From Microcoleaceae cyanobacterium UBA9251 (GTDB lineage: Bacteria; Cyanobacteriota; Cyanobacteriia; Cyanobacteriales; Microcoleaceae): a stretch of DNA of 5,998 nucleotides. The position numbers and the translations under genes were made by a program. The DNA lies in the NCBI GenBank assembly GCA_003542015.1, contig DPLL01000108.1:10503-16500 (forward strand), read 5' to 3'. Of the stretch, positions 1-5,242 are shown piece after piece (the first letter of the stretch is position 1; each line of letters starts with the position of its first letter). The notes under the pieces are model-generated. The model was given only the letters and a program-made list of their open reading frames with translations, made no database searches and was not told where the DNA came from.

Positions 1-119
1 CAAATGATTTAGGATCGCTATACAAGTATTTTTAGTAAAAATAGCGGTCGCTATTGTTAGTGTAACCTGGGACTATCCAAAGTCCGCATCTCACCCCTCG
101 ATCGAGTTAATCGATGGCG
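1..119. other. Intergenic DNA with small hairpins, no gene
   Basis: No credible coding region is seen here. Three short inverted repeats are visible. Positions 27-43 form a 7-bp A/T stem (TATTTTT / AAAAATA) with a 3-nt loop. Positions 40-55 form a 7-bp stem (AATAGCG / CGCTATT) with a 2-nt loop. Positions 70-74 and 81-85 pair as GGACT / AGTCC around a 6-nt loop. The first two overlap, so they would be alternative folds. None is followed by a T-tract in either reading direction that would make a convincing intrinsic terminator. The segment lies downstream of recN and may also be the end or upstream region of a gene outside the window. Confidence 0.5.
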
Positions 120-272
120 CGATTTGAGATTTGAGGAGTGACCCCCACAGCCCTTCGGAGTTCCCATTTGACCGAAAGCATCCAGGGGACAAGCCCCCGG
201 ATTAATTCCTTCGCAGACTGACTGACGGCCAATCCTCCCATCTTCCCATCTAAAATCTCAAAACTCAAATCG
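120..272. repeat. MITE-like element bounded by 16-bp inverted repeats
   Basis: The ends 120-135 (CGATTTGAGATTTGAG) and 257-272 are inverted copies matching at 15 of 16 bases, enclosing 121 bp. An internal hairpin is visible at 182-200: CCAGGGG pairs with CCCCCGG around a 5-nt loop, with one mismatch. The element starts 15 bp beyond the recN stop codon. No clear target-site duplication is seen. The minus strand stays open through it and continues the alternative frame that overlaps the recN 3' end, but the reading looks like a translated repeat rather than a protein. ATTTTAGATT / GATTTGAGATTT-type words are common in dispersed repeats of filamentous cyanobacteria, so I infer a non-autonomous dispersed repeat. 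Multi-copy status cannot be judged from this window. Confidence 0.55.
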
Positions 273-287
273 AAAGGACTCAATGGC

Positions 288-2069
288 TTAATTGTCACCG
301 ACAGACTGAGAGTTTGGGGTACGTCGAGCCGTTTGGCGCAGGGAAGCTGCTTGAACGAGCAGGGATTCAGCAAAAGCGATGGCTTCTGTTTCCGATCGAC
401 CGCTAGCAAGTTGGGCCAGTTCTTCGCGCCGCTCCAACTGGCTGTTGAGGGTAGCAACTCGCACGACTGTGCGTTCGGAAAGTTGGTTATGGGCGGCGTC
501 TTCCTGTTGGGCACAAGGTGCTTCGATGGTTTGTTTGTTGACGCGAAAGTGAGAGTCGGCCATTGCAGCGATTAAGGGCTGGTGGGTGACACAGAGAACT
601 TGGTGTTTGTCTGAGAGTTGGTAGAGTTTCCCCGCGATCGCACTGGCGACTTTCCCAGAGACTCCGGTGTCGATTTCGTCAAAGATCAGGGTGGCGGCGC
701 CGTCTATTTGAGAAAAACAGGCTTTGATGGCGAGCAGAAAGCGGGTCATTTCTCCCCCGGAGGCGATCGCACTCATCGGTTGCAGGGGTTCCCCCGGATT
801 GGGACTGAAACAAAAGGCGATGTAGTCTGCACCTGTGGCTGTAGGGGTACTGGCTCTGATTTCGACTTGAAATTGCACTTTTTCCATCGCTAGGGGCTTG
901 AGTTCGGCGACTAGGTGCGTTTCGAGGTGGAGAGCTGCTTCGCGCCGGAGGGTGCTGAGGTGGCTGCAAGCATCTTTTAATTGCTCAAGAGAGGCTTGAT
1001 ATGCGAGTTCTAAGGCTTCCATTGACTCCCCGCCTTCTAAAAGTTCGTTTAATTCGTTTTGGATGCTTTGGTAGTAGGCGATCGACTCTTTTAGTGGCCC
1101 GTATTTGCGACAGATTTGTTTAAGTTCCCGAATTCGATCTTCTACTTCTTCGAGTCTTTGCGGATCTGCTTCTAATTGTTCGCCGTAGCTGCTAATTTGC
1201 CTGCTGGCTTCTGTGGCTTGAGCTAAGGCATCTGTTACCATTTCGAGGATTGGTTGCAACTGGACATCGTAGACTGCCAGATCGTGTAAAATTACCTCGG
1301 CTTTGCTCAACAAGTCGGCGGCAGATGTGGCGTCGCCCTCGTTTTGATAAAGGGCTTGGAAAACTCGGTAACTCTGCTGCTGCAACTCAACGATGTGACT
1401 AAGCCTGATGGATTCTTGTTCTAGGTGTTCCAATTCGCCGGCATCTGCGAGGTGGGCTTCGCCTAGTTCTCGGACTTGGTATTCTAATAGATCGAGTCTT
1501 TGGAGCCGCTGCTGTTCTGACTGACGCCTGCGGTTGAGGGCTGTTTTGGCAGAGCTGGCGACAAGCCATGCTGCGGTGACATTCGATCGCGCTGCGGTGA
1601 TAGTTTTGCCGCCGTAGAGATCGAGCCATTCTCGCTGGAGGGTTTCTTGTCCGAGTTGGACGGTTTGGCCTTGGGCGGTAATTTCGACGAGTCGATCGCG
1701 CAGTTGCTCCATTAACTGCCGATTCACGAGAATTCCGTTCAAACGCGATCGACTACGGAGAGTACCGCTAGATGCAGTAATTTCCCGGCTGCAAACTGCT
1801 AAATTGCCATCTATGGGTTCGATGTCTTGCCCGCTGAGCCAGTCGGCGGCAGCTTTGTTCAATTCAAAGGTAGCTTCTAATATTGCCCGCGCTGCTCCTG
1901 TGCGAATCGATCGGCGATCGACCTTGCCGCCCAAGACTGCATCGATCGCATCTAGGATAATTGATTTGCCAGCACCAGTTTCGCCTGTAAATACGTTCAA
2001 ACTCGGTCCAAATTCTAGGTCAAGGCAGTCAATTAGGGCAAAGTTTTTAATTCTGAGGGATAGTAACAT
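288..2069 (-). CDS. recN: DNA repair protein RecN (SMC-like ATPase)
   Basis: RecN is a cytoplasmic SMC-family ATPase recruited early to DNA double-strand breaks, where it is thought to tether DNA ends and support RecA-dependent recombination. The 593-residue product has the split ABC ATPase layout of the family. The N-terminal half-site begins MLLSLRIKNFALI, with Walker A GETGAGKS at residues 29-36. A long, mainly helical and glutamate/leucine/arginine-rich coiled-coil region covers roughly 160-385. The C-terminal half-site has the ABC signature ASGGEMTR (436-443), Walker B TLIFDEID (460-467) with GVSG just after it, and the H-loop VTHQ (494-497). The Q-loop region reads ITAQGQ (130-135) instead of the HGQHEHQ-like motif of many RecNs. 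Length is slightly above the usual 550-580, with a polar tail of about 20 residues. The ATG at 2067-2069 is chosen because the family-typical N-terminus starts there, although no Shine-Dalgarno is present: heptamer repeats fill the leader. It is divergent from the TAXI gene. No LexA-type box was seen upstream. Confidence 0.97.
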   Translation of the reverse strand: MLLSLRIKNFALIDCLDLEFGPSLNVFTGETGAGKSIILDAIDAVLGGKVDRRSIRTGAARAILEATFELNKAAADWLSGQDIEPIDGNLAVCSREITASSGTLRSRSRLNGILVNRQLMEQLRDRLVEITAQGQTVQLGQETLQREWLDLYGGKTITAARSNVTAAWLVASSAKTALNRRRQSEQQRLQRLDLLEYQVRELGEAHLADAGELEHLEQESIRLSHIVELQQQSYRVFQALYQNEGDATSAADLLSKAEVILHDLAVYDVQLQPILEMVTDALAQATEASRQISSYGEQLEADPQRLEEVEDRIRELKQICRKYGPLKESIAYYQSIQNELNELLEGGESMEALELAYQASLEQLKDACSHLSTLRREAALHLETHLVAELKPLAMEKVQFQVEIRASTPTATGADYIAFCFSPNPGEPLQPMSAIASGGEMTRFLLAIKACFSQIDGAATLIFDEIDTGVSGKVASAIAGKLYQLSDKHQVLCVTHQPLIAAMADSHFRVNKQTIEAPCAQQEDAAHNQLSERTVVRVATLNSQLERREELAQLASGRSETEAIAFAESLLVQAASLRQTARRTPNSQSVGDN

Positions 2070-2070
2070 G

Positions 2071-2119
2071 GGGAATAGGGAATAGGGAATTGGGAATTGG
2101 GTATTGGGTATTGGGCATG
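2071..2119. repeat. Heptanucleotide tandem repeat array (7 units) at the recN start
   Basis: Seven consecutive 7-bp units run in phase: GGGAATA twice, GGGAATT twice, GGGTATT twice, then GGGCATG. They match the short tandemly repeated repetitive (STRR) type known from filamentous cyanobacteria. The array begins one base upstream of the recN ATG on the minus strand, so the whole proximal leader of recN is pyrimidine-rich C/T/A repeat with no ribosome-binding site. A degenerate continuation of the same period (GGGAATT, GGCTATT, GGCTCCT) appears at 2245-2265. Confidence 0.9.
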
Positions 2120-2159
2120 GGGCCTAAAAGCATCGGACAATTGTAGATTTTAGATTGTA

Positions 2160-2194
2160 GATTTTAGATTGAGTGGTAATCTTAATCTAAAATC
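2160..2194. repeat. 11-bp perfect hairpin
   Basis: GATTTTAGATT (2160-2170) and AATCTAAAATC (2184-2194) are perfect inverted copies around a 13-nt loop. The stem is A/T-rich and has no T-tract after it, so a terminator role is not supported. It lies in the spacer between the divergent recN and TAXI genes, inside the 19-bp direct repeats. The ATTTTAGATT word is typical of dispersed cyanobacterial repeats. Confidence 0.75.
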
Positions 2195-2208
2195 CCCTAT
2201 GGGAAATC

Positions 2209-2223
2209 CCCCATCGGATGGGG
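2209..2223. repeat. Odd-length palindrome CCCCATC-G-GATGGGG
   Basis: Seven bases on each side of a single central G are exact inverted copies. The right arm overlaps the start of the second copy of the 19-bp direct repeat. As RNA the loop would be too tight for all seven pairs. As DNA it could be a protein-binding site or simply part of the repeat. No evidence separates these. Confidence 0.5.
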
Positions 2224-2360
2224 CCTAAAAGCATCGACCAAACAGGGAATTGGCTATTGGCTCCTCCACTATGGGGCGCGTCGAATTTTCCGAGTCCTAT
2301 TTTCATTTTCATCGATAATACTTTTGATTTTGCCATTCTAACGATCGAGTCTCAACCTCT

Positions 2361-3692
2361 ATGCAAAATAAATTTATGCTTCCCGTTGCTCTATTAAGCG
2401 TTGTCCTGATTGGAGTTTTTGGCTGGAATGTGCACCAAGACACTCAGCGAGTCTATGAATTAACCCTAGCGACGGGAAGCAAGACAGGCTATTATTATCC
2501 TTTCGGACAAGCAATTGCGGAGTTAGTCTTTCAACAAAATCCACGCCTGCGGATTAAAGTTCTTGAGACTGAAGGCTCTGAGGAAAATATGCGCCGGCTT
2601 CAGGCAAATGAGGCTCAGTTAGCTATTGTCCAGAACGATACGGTGGCAGTGCCTGAAGCGCGGGTAATTGCTTCTTTGTTTAAGGAAGTTTTTCATTTAA
2701 TTGTTTCGGAACAGTCGGGAATTCAAAGCGTTTCTGATTTAAAAGGAAAACATATTGCGCTGATGGCTCAAGGCAGCGGTTCTTACAGTTCTTTTTGGTT
2801 GGTCAGCAAACATTACGGTTTGAAACCAAGCGATTTTCAGTTTACTGCTGGCTCTTGGACTGAGGCTACTAAGTTGTTTGTTAGCGGCGAGGTTGATGCT
2901 ATTTTTCGGGTGCAACCTCCGGGGAGCGATTTGGTTAGCGATTTGCTGCAAAATACGCCGGGCAAGTTGGTGCCCATCGACCAAGCGGCGGCGATGAAAA
3001 TTAAGTTGCCTTATCTGCAAGCTGACTTGATTCCTAAGGGTACTTACAAGGGCGACCCAGCAGTACCAGATGTGGATTTGCCTACCGTTGGGGTGGAGGC
3101 AACTCTGTTGGTTCGCAAGGATATCGATCCGGTAATAGTTAAGGAAATTACGCGGATTTTGTTCGAGCACCGCCGCAATTTGGTAGCTACTAATTCTTTG
3201 GCGGCCATGATTAGTCAGCCGTCCGAAAGCGGCGGTTTGGCTTTGCCCGTACATGAGGGCGCTCAGGCTTATTTCGATCGCGAAAAGCCGGATTTTTTAG
3301 CAGCAAATTCCGATGTTATCGGTTTGTCTTTTTCGTTTGTTACTCTTTTTGTTTCTTGGCTTTGGCAGTTGCGAGCGCGTTTTTTGCAGAAACAAAAAAA
3401 TCGAGCTGACAAGTTTAATTTGATTATTCTAAATTTGATTCAAAGAATCCGCCAAGCCGGAACTTTTGATGAAATTGATCAGTTGCAAGAAGAGTTGTTT
3501 GAGATTTTTAAGCAAGTTATTGGGGATTGGGATGAAGATAGAATTGATTCTGATTCTTTTCATTCTTTTACTTTTACTTGGGAAACAGCTCTAAAAATTG
3601 CGTCTGAGCGAGAAAAACTGTTACGTAATTCGTCGCTGGTTTCCCATGATTTAAAAGCTGATTTGACTGCTGTAAAAAAGCTGGGAAAATAA
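2361..3692 (+). CDS. Membrane-anchored TAXI-family (TRAP-type) solute-binding protein with cytoplasmic C-terminal region
   Basis: This is a TAXI-family extracytoplasmic solute receptor of 443 residues. TAXI proteins are periplasmic binding proteins usually paired with TRAP permeases for organic acids or amino acids; the ligand here is unknown. The N-terminus has a lysine then a hydrophobic segment at 7-22, a signal anchor or signal peptide. The binding domain covers about 33-315, with the early motif ATGSKTGYYYPFG (37-49), a two-lobe repeat including SDLKGKHIALMAQGSGS (125-141), and the late motif LPVHEGAQAYFDREKP (295-310). Free-standing family members end about there. Here a second membrane segment follows (319-337), then a basic stretch (RARFLQKQKNR) and about 100 residues of mainly helical, charged sequence, predicted cytoplasmic by the positive-inside rule. 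No TRAP membrane subunit lies in the window. The ATG at 2361 is the first of two close Met codons (2361, 2376). No Shine-Dalgarno is visible. A GATAAT at 2314-2319 could be a -10 element but has no matching -35. Confidence 0.92.
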   Translation: MQNKFMLPVALLSVVLIGVFGWNVHQDTQRVYELTLATGSKTGYYYPFGQAIAELVFQQNPRLRIKVLETEGSEENMRRLQANEAQLAIVQNDTVAVPEARVIASLFKEVFHLIVSEQSGIQSVSDLKGKHIALMAQGSGSYSSFWLVSKHYGLKPSDFQFTAGSWTEATKLFVSGEVDAIFRVQPPGSDLVSDLLQNTPGKLVPIDQAAAMKIKLPYLQADLIPKGTYKGDPAVPDVDLPTVGVEATLLVRKDIDPVIVKEITRILFEHRRNLVATNSLAAMISQPSESGGLALPVHEGAQAYFDREKPDFLAANSDVIGLSFSFVTLFVSWLWQLRARFLQKQKNRADKFNLIILNLIQRIRQAGTFDEIDQLQEELFEIFKQVIGDWDEDRIDSDSFHSFTFTWETALKIASEREKLLRNSSLVSHDLKADLTAVKKLGK

Positions 3693-3706
3693 TTTACTGT
3701 CTAATT

Positions 3707-3727
3707 TATTAGTTATTAGTTATTAGT
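3707..3727. repeat. Heptamer tandem repeat, TATTAGT x3
   Basis: Three exact consecutive copies of TATTAGT begin 14 bp after the TAXI stop codon. The same unit recurs at 3983-4000, so two arrays of one heptamer bracket the intervening 255 bp, which contains both inverted repeats of this spacer. Confidence 0.9.
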
Positions 3728-3739
3728 TCATTAGATATC

Positions 3740-3800
3740 GTAGGGTGCGTCGCCATCAGTCATCTACTTGGGAACATGAAAAATCTCATAGCGACGCTAC
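3740..3800. repeat. Inverted repeat with GTAGGGTGCGTCGC-type arm
   Basis: GCGTCGC (3747-3753) pairs perfectly with GCGACGC (3791-3797), and GTA (3740-3742) pairs with TAC (3798-3800), leaving GGGT (3743-3746) as a one-sided 4-nt bulge. The loop is 37 nt. From memory, TAGGGTGCGTC-like words are widespread in cyanobacterial intergenic repeats; the bulge suggests that a longer symmetric arm lost ACCC on the right. I infer a dispersed, possibly MITE-like, non-coding repeat. Confidence 0.6.
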
Positions 3801-3887
3801 AAGGGCTCTCGTTACCGACAATAATTCCCTAAAACTAACAATCTCATAGACTGCCGGGCCAATACAATTCCGATGTAACCGGATTTG

Positions 3888-3982
3888 ATACAGCCTTTTT
3901 CAGATAAGTGAGGTACAGATAGATCCTGGTAGGGACATATTCGATAGATGGGTGTACTTCATAAACCTGCAATCTGCTGTAT
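3888..3982. repeat. 95-bp imperfect inverted repeat with 30-bp arms
   Basis: Positions 3888-3917 and 3953-3982 are inverted copies, matching at 21 of 30 bases with no gaps, around a 35-nt centre. The outer 7 bases (ATACAGC / GCTGTAT) and inner 5 bases (GTACA / TGTAC) are exact, and mismatches gather in the middle, as in a decayed or compensating hairpin. The right arm ends exactly where the TATTAGT array begins. It could be a small non-autonomous element, paired ends of a deleted insertion sequence, or a structured RNA. I cannot assign it to a named family. Confidence 0.6.
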
Positions 3983-4000
3983 TATTAGTTATTAGTTATT
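3983..4000. repeat. Heptamer tandem repeat, TATTAGT x2 plus partial
   Basis: Two exact TATTAGT copies and a partial TATT follow directly on the right arm of the 3888-3982 inverted repeat. It is the same unit as the array at 3707-3727. Confidence 0.85.
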
Positions 4001-4022
4001 TATGAGTTGCTCCAAGAATGAA

Positions 4023-4064
4023 TTACCAATTACCAATGCCCGATTCCCCATTCCCCATTCCCAA
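4023..4064. repeat. Heptamer tandem repeat array (6 units) beside the ruvB stop
   Basis: Six in-phase 7-bp units are seen: TTACCAA twice, TGCCCGA, TTCCCCA twice, TTCCCAA. The array ends 5 bp short of the ruvB stop codon (4070-4072). The units are related to the complement of those in front of recN, so this is the same STRR class. Confidence 0.9.
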
Positions 4065-4069
4065 TTTTT

Positions 4070-5170
4070 TTATTCAATAAAATTCAAGTGTTTTCTAGCA
4101 GCAACCGTTACCATTCTGCCCCGATTTGTCCGCTGCAAAAATCCGATTTGCATTAAGTATGGTTCGTATACTTCCTCAATAGTTTGAGTGTCTTCTCCTG
4201 TGGCAGCGGCGAGGGTTTCTAATCCCACTGGGCCGCCGTTAAAGTTCTCAATCATTGCTGTCAAAATCCGCCGATCTGTCCAATCTAGACCTAGGGGATC
4301 GACGTTGAACAATTCGAGGGCAAGTGAGGCAACTTCGGCATTAATTGGCTTTAATTTTTTGACTTCGCTGTAGTCTCTCACTCGTCGCAGCAAGCGGTTA
4401 GCAATGCGGGGTGTGCCACGAGCTCGACGGGCAATTTCTGTGGCTCCTTCTGGGGTAATTTTAGTGTCGAGAACTTGGGCTGTTCTTTGGACAATTAGAC
4501 TAAGTTCGTCTATTTCGTAGTAGCGCAATCTTTGGATTAGGCCGAATCGATCGCGCAAGGGAGATGTCAGGGACCCAACTTTTGTGGTGGCTCCTACTAA
4601 GGTAAAAGGTTTGAGGGGAATGCTGCGGATTTTTGCACTTTTGCCTTGACCGATCATAATATCTAAGCGGCAGTCTTCCATCGCCGGATAGAGGATTTCT
4701 TCTGTAACTTTGGATAAACGGTGAATTTCGTCAATAAACAGCACGTCGCCTGCTTTGAGGCTGATTAGCAATCCGACAATATCGCGGGGTTTTTCTAGGG
4801 CTGGGGCTGTGGTGATTTTGCAGTCAACTTCCATTTCTGTTGCTAGAATTAGCGACATTGTGGTTTTGCCTAACCCGGGGGGCCCGTAAAGTAACAGGTG
4901 ATCGAGGGGTTCGTTTCGGGATTTGGCGGCTTGAATTGCGATCGCCAAAACTTCTCTCAGGTCTTTTTGACCGATGTATTCCGCTAATCGCTGGGGCCGA
5001 ATTTTGTCGTCTTGTTTGCTGATGATTTCGTCTGGTAACTCTTGGGGTTCTACCAGAGATTCCGGCTGGGGTTTGACGGCTTTATTTTTTATTTTTTGGG
5101 GGGGCGCTGGGGCAATGTCTTCGGGTAAATTTGGGTCGGGGGGCTGTTGTTTGGAGGAGATAATTGCCAT
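4070..5170 (-). CDS. ruvB: Holliday junction branch migration ATPase RuvB
   Basis: RuvB is the AAA+ hexameric DNA motor that, loaded by RuvA on Holliday junctions, drives branch migration before RuvC cleavage in recombination repair. The 366-residue product has the conserved entry motif IRPQRLAEYIGQ (57-68), Walker A GPPGLGKTT (96-104), Walker B LFIDEIHRL (144-152), YPAMEDCRLDIMIG (161-174), sensor 1 GATTK (193-197), SPLRDRFG with the likely arginine finger R206, sensor 2 GTPRIANRLLRRVRD (252-266), and a C-terminal winged-helix region with PYLMQIGFLQRTNRGR (337-352). All catalytic elements appear intact. The N-terminus is about 34 residues longer than in E. coli RuvB, proline/lysine/glutamate-rich and probably disordered. 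In codons 23-30 it includes a C7-A6-T-A6 run. The only plausible ATG is at 5168-5170; no Shine-Dalgarno or clear promoter is visible in front of it. It is convergent with the TAXI gene and divergent from the unknown gene at 5243. ruvA and ruvC are not in the window. Confidence 0.98.
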   Translation of the reverse strand: MAIISSKQQPPDPNLPEDIAPAPPQKIKNKAVKPQPESLVEPQELPDEIISKQDDKIRPQRLAEYIGQKDLREVLAIAIQAAKSRNEPLDHLLLYGPPGLGKTTMSLILATEMEVDCKITTAPALEKPRDIVGLLISLKAGDVLFIDEIHRLSKVTEEILYPAMEDCRLDIMIGQGKSAKIRSIPLKPFTLVGATTKVGSLTSPLRDRFGLIQRLRYYEIDELSLIVQRTAQVLDTKITPEGATEIARRARGTPRIANRLLRRVRDYSEVKKLKPINAEVASLALELFNVDPLGLDWTDRRILTAMIENFNGGPVGLETLAAATGEDTQTIEEVYEPYLMQIGFLQRTNRGRMVTVAARKHLNFIE

Positions 5171-5195
5171 ATCTATATGCGTTCTGAAGAAAGGA

Positions 5196-5209
5196 AATTG
5201 TTTACAATT
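5196..5209. promoter_or_regulatory. Palindrome AATTGT-TT-ACAATT overlapping the -35 region (possible operator)
   Basis: This is a perfect 6-bp inverted repeat with a 2-nt spacer. It covers the TTTACA -35 hexamer of the promoter proposed for the 5243 gene and lies 26-39 bp upstream of the ruvB start on the other strand. Its place is that of a repressor site acting on one or both genes. No regulator is identified, and AT-rich palindromes of this size can arise by chance. Confidence 0.35.
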
Positions 5210-5229
5210 ATTAGAAGAGTCTTGATAAT
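5201..5229 (+). promoter_or_regulatory. Sigma-70-type promoter for the 183-residue gene
   Basis: TTTACA (5201-5206) and GATAAT (5224-5229) each match the consensus at five of six positions and are separated by exactly 17 bp. Transcription would start near 5236, only about 7 nt before the ATG at 5243, giving a nearly leaderless mRNA. That would also exclude the upstream in-frame ATGs at 5147 and 5177 as starts. Confidence 0.6.
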
Positions 5230-5242
5230 TATTGAGTTGGCT

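Larger units (their letters stand above)
2117..2236. repeat. 19-bp perfect direct repeat flanking an AT-rich hairpin segment
   Basis: The 19-mer ATGGGGCCTAAAAGCATCG occurs exactly at 2117-2135 and 2218-2236, giving a 101-bp repeat distance with 82 bp between copies. The bases on either side differ, so the match is exactly 19 bp. The enclosed segment holds a 14-bp tandem duplication (TGTAGATTTTAGAT at 2142-2155 and 2156-2169) and the hairpin listed separately. The layout could come from a repeat inserted next to a copy of itself, or from a long duplication made at insertion. The sequence alone does not decide this. Confidence 0.85.
3693..4069. other. Repeat-filled convergent spacer between the TAXI gene and ruvB
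   Basis: This 377-bp spacer separates two convergent genes and holds no credible gene. It is a mosaic, in order: heptamer array (3707-3727), an inverted repeat with 37-nt loop (3740-3800), unassigned sequence (3801-3887), a 30-bp-arm inverted repeat (3888-3982), heptamer array (3983-4000), and a second type of heptamer array (4023-4064) ending 5 bp before the ruvB stop codon. The decamer AATCTCATAG occurs at 3782-3791 and again at 3840-3849. I see no classical GC-hairpin-plus-T terminator for either gene; the T-run at 4065-4071 overlaps the ruvB stop. Confidence 0.8.

Noticed and set aside
182..200. Intrinsic terminator for recN
   Set aside because: The GC hairpin is real but has no T-tract on the recN transcript side, and it sits inside a larger inverted-repeat element.
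107..514. Minus-strand open frame of 135 codons running from inside recN through the inverted-repeat element
   Set aside because: Its first part is recN in another frame and its second part is a reading through the 120-272 repeat. No start signal or family resemblance supports a protein.
1804..2085. Plus-strand open frame of 93 codons opposite the recN N-terminus
   Set aside because: It lies antisense to the conserved Walker A coding region and ends in the heptamer repeats. It is explained by the codon use of recN.
2070..2360. LexA/SOS box controlling recN
   Set aside because: I found no GTAC- or GTTC-containing palindrome of the LexA type in this spacer, nor in 5171-5242.
2739..3254. Minus-strand open frame of 171 codons inside the TAXI gene
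   Set aside because: It lies wholly antisense to a well-supported binding-protein domain and resembles no known protein.
3693..4069. CRISPR-like array
   Set aside because: The repeats are 7-bp contiguous tandem units or paired inverted arms. There are no regular 25-40-bp repeats separated by unique spacers.
5147..5242. Upstream ATGs (5147, 5177) that would add up to 32 residues to the unknown protein
   Set aside because: The first overlaps the ruvB coding region, and both precede the predicted transcription start near 5236.
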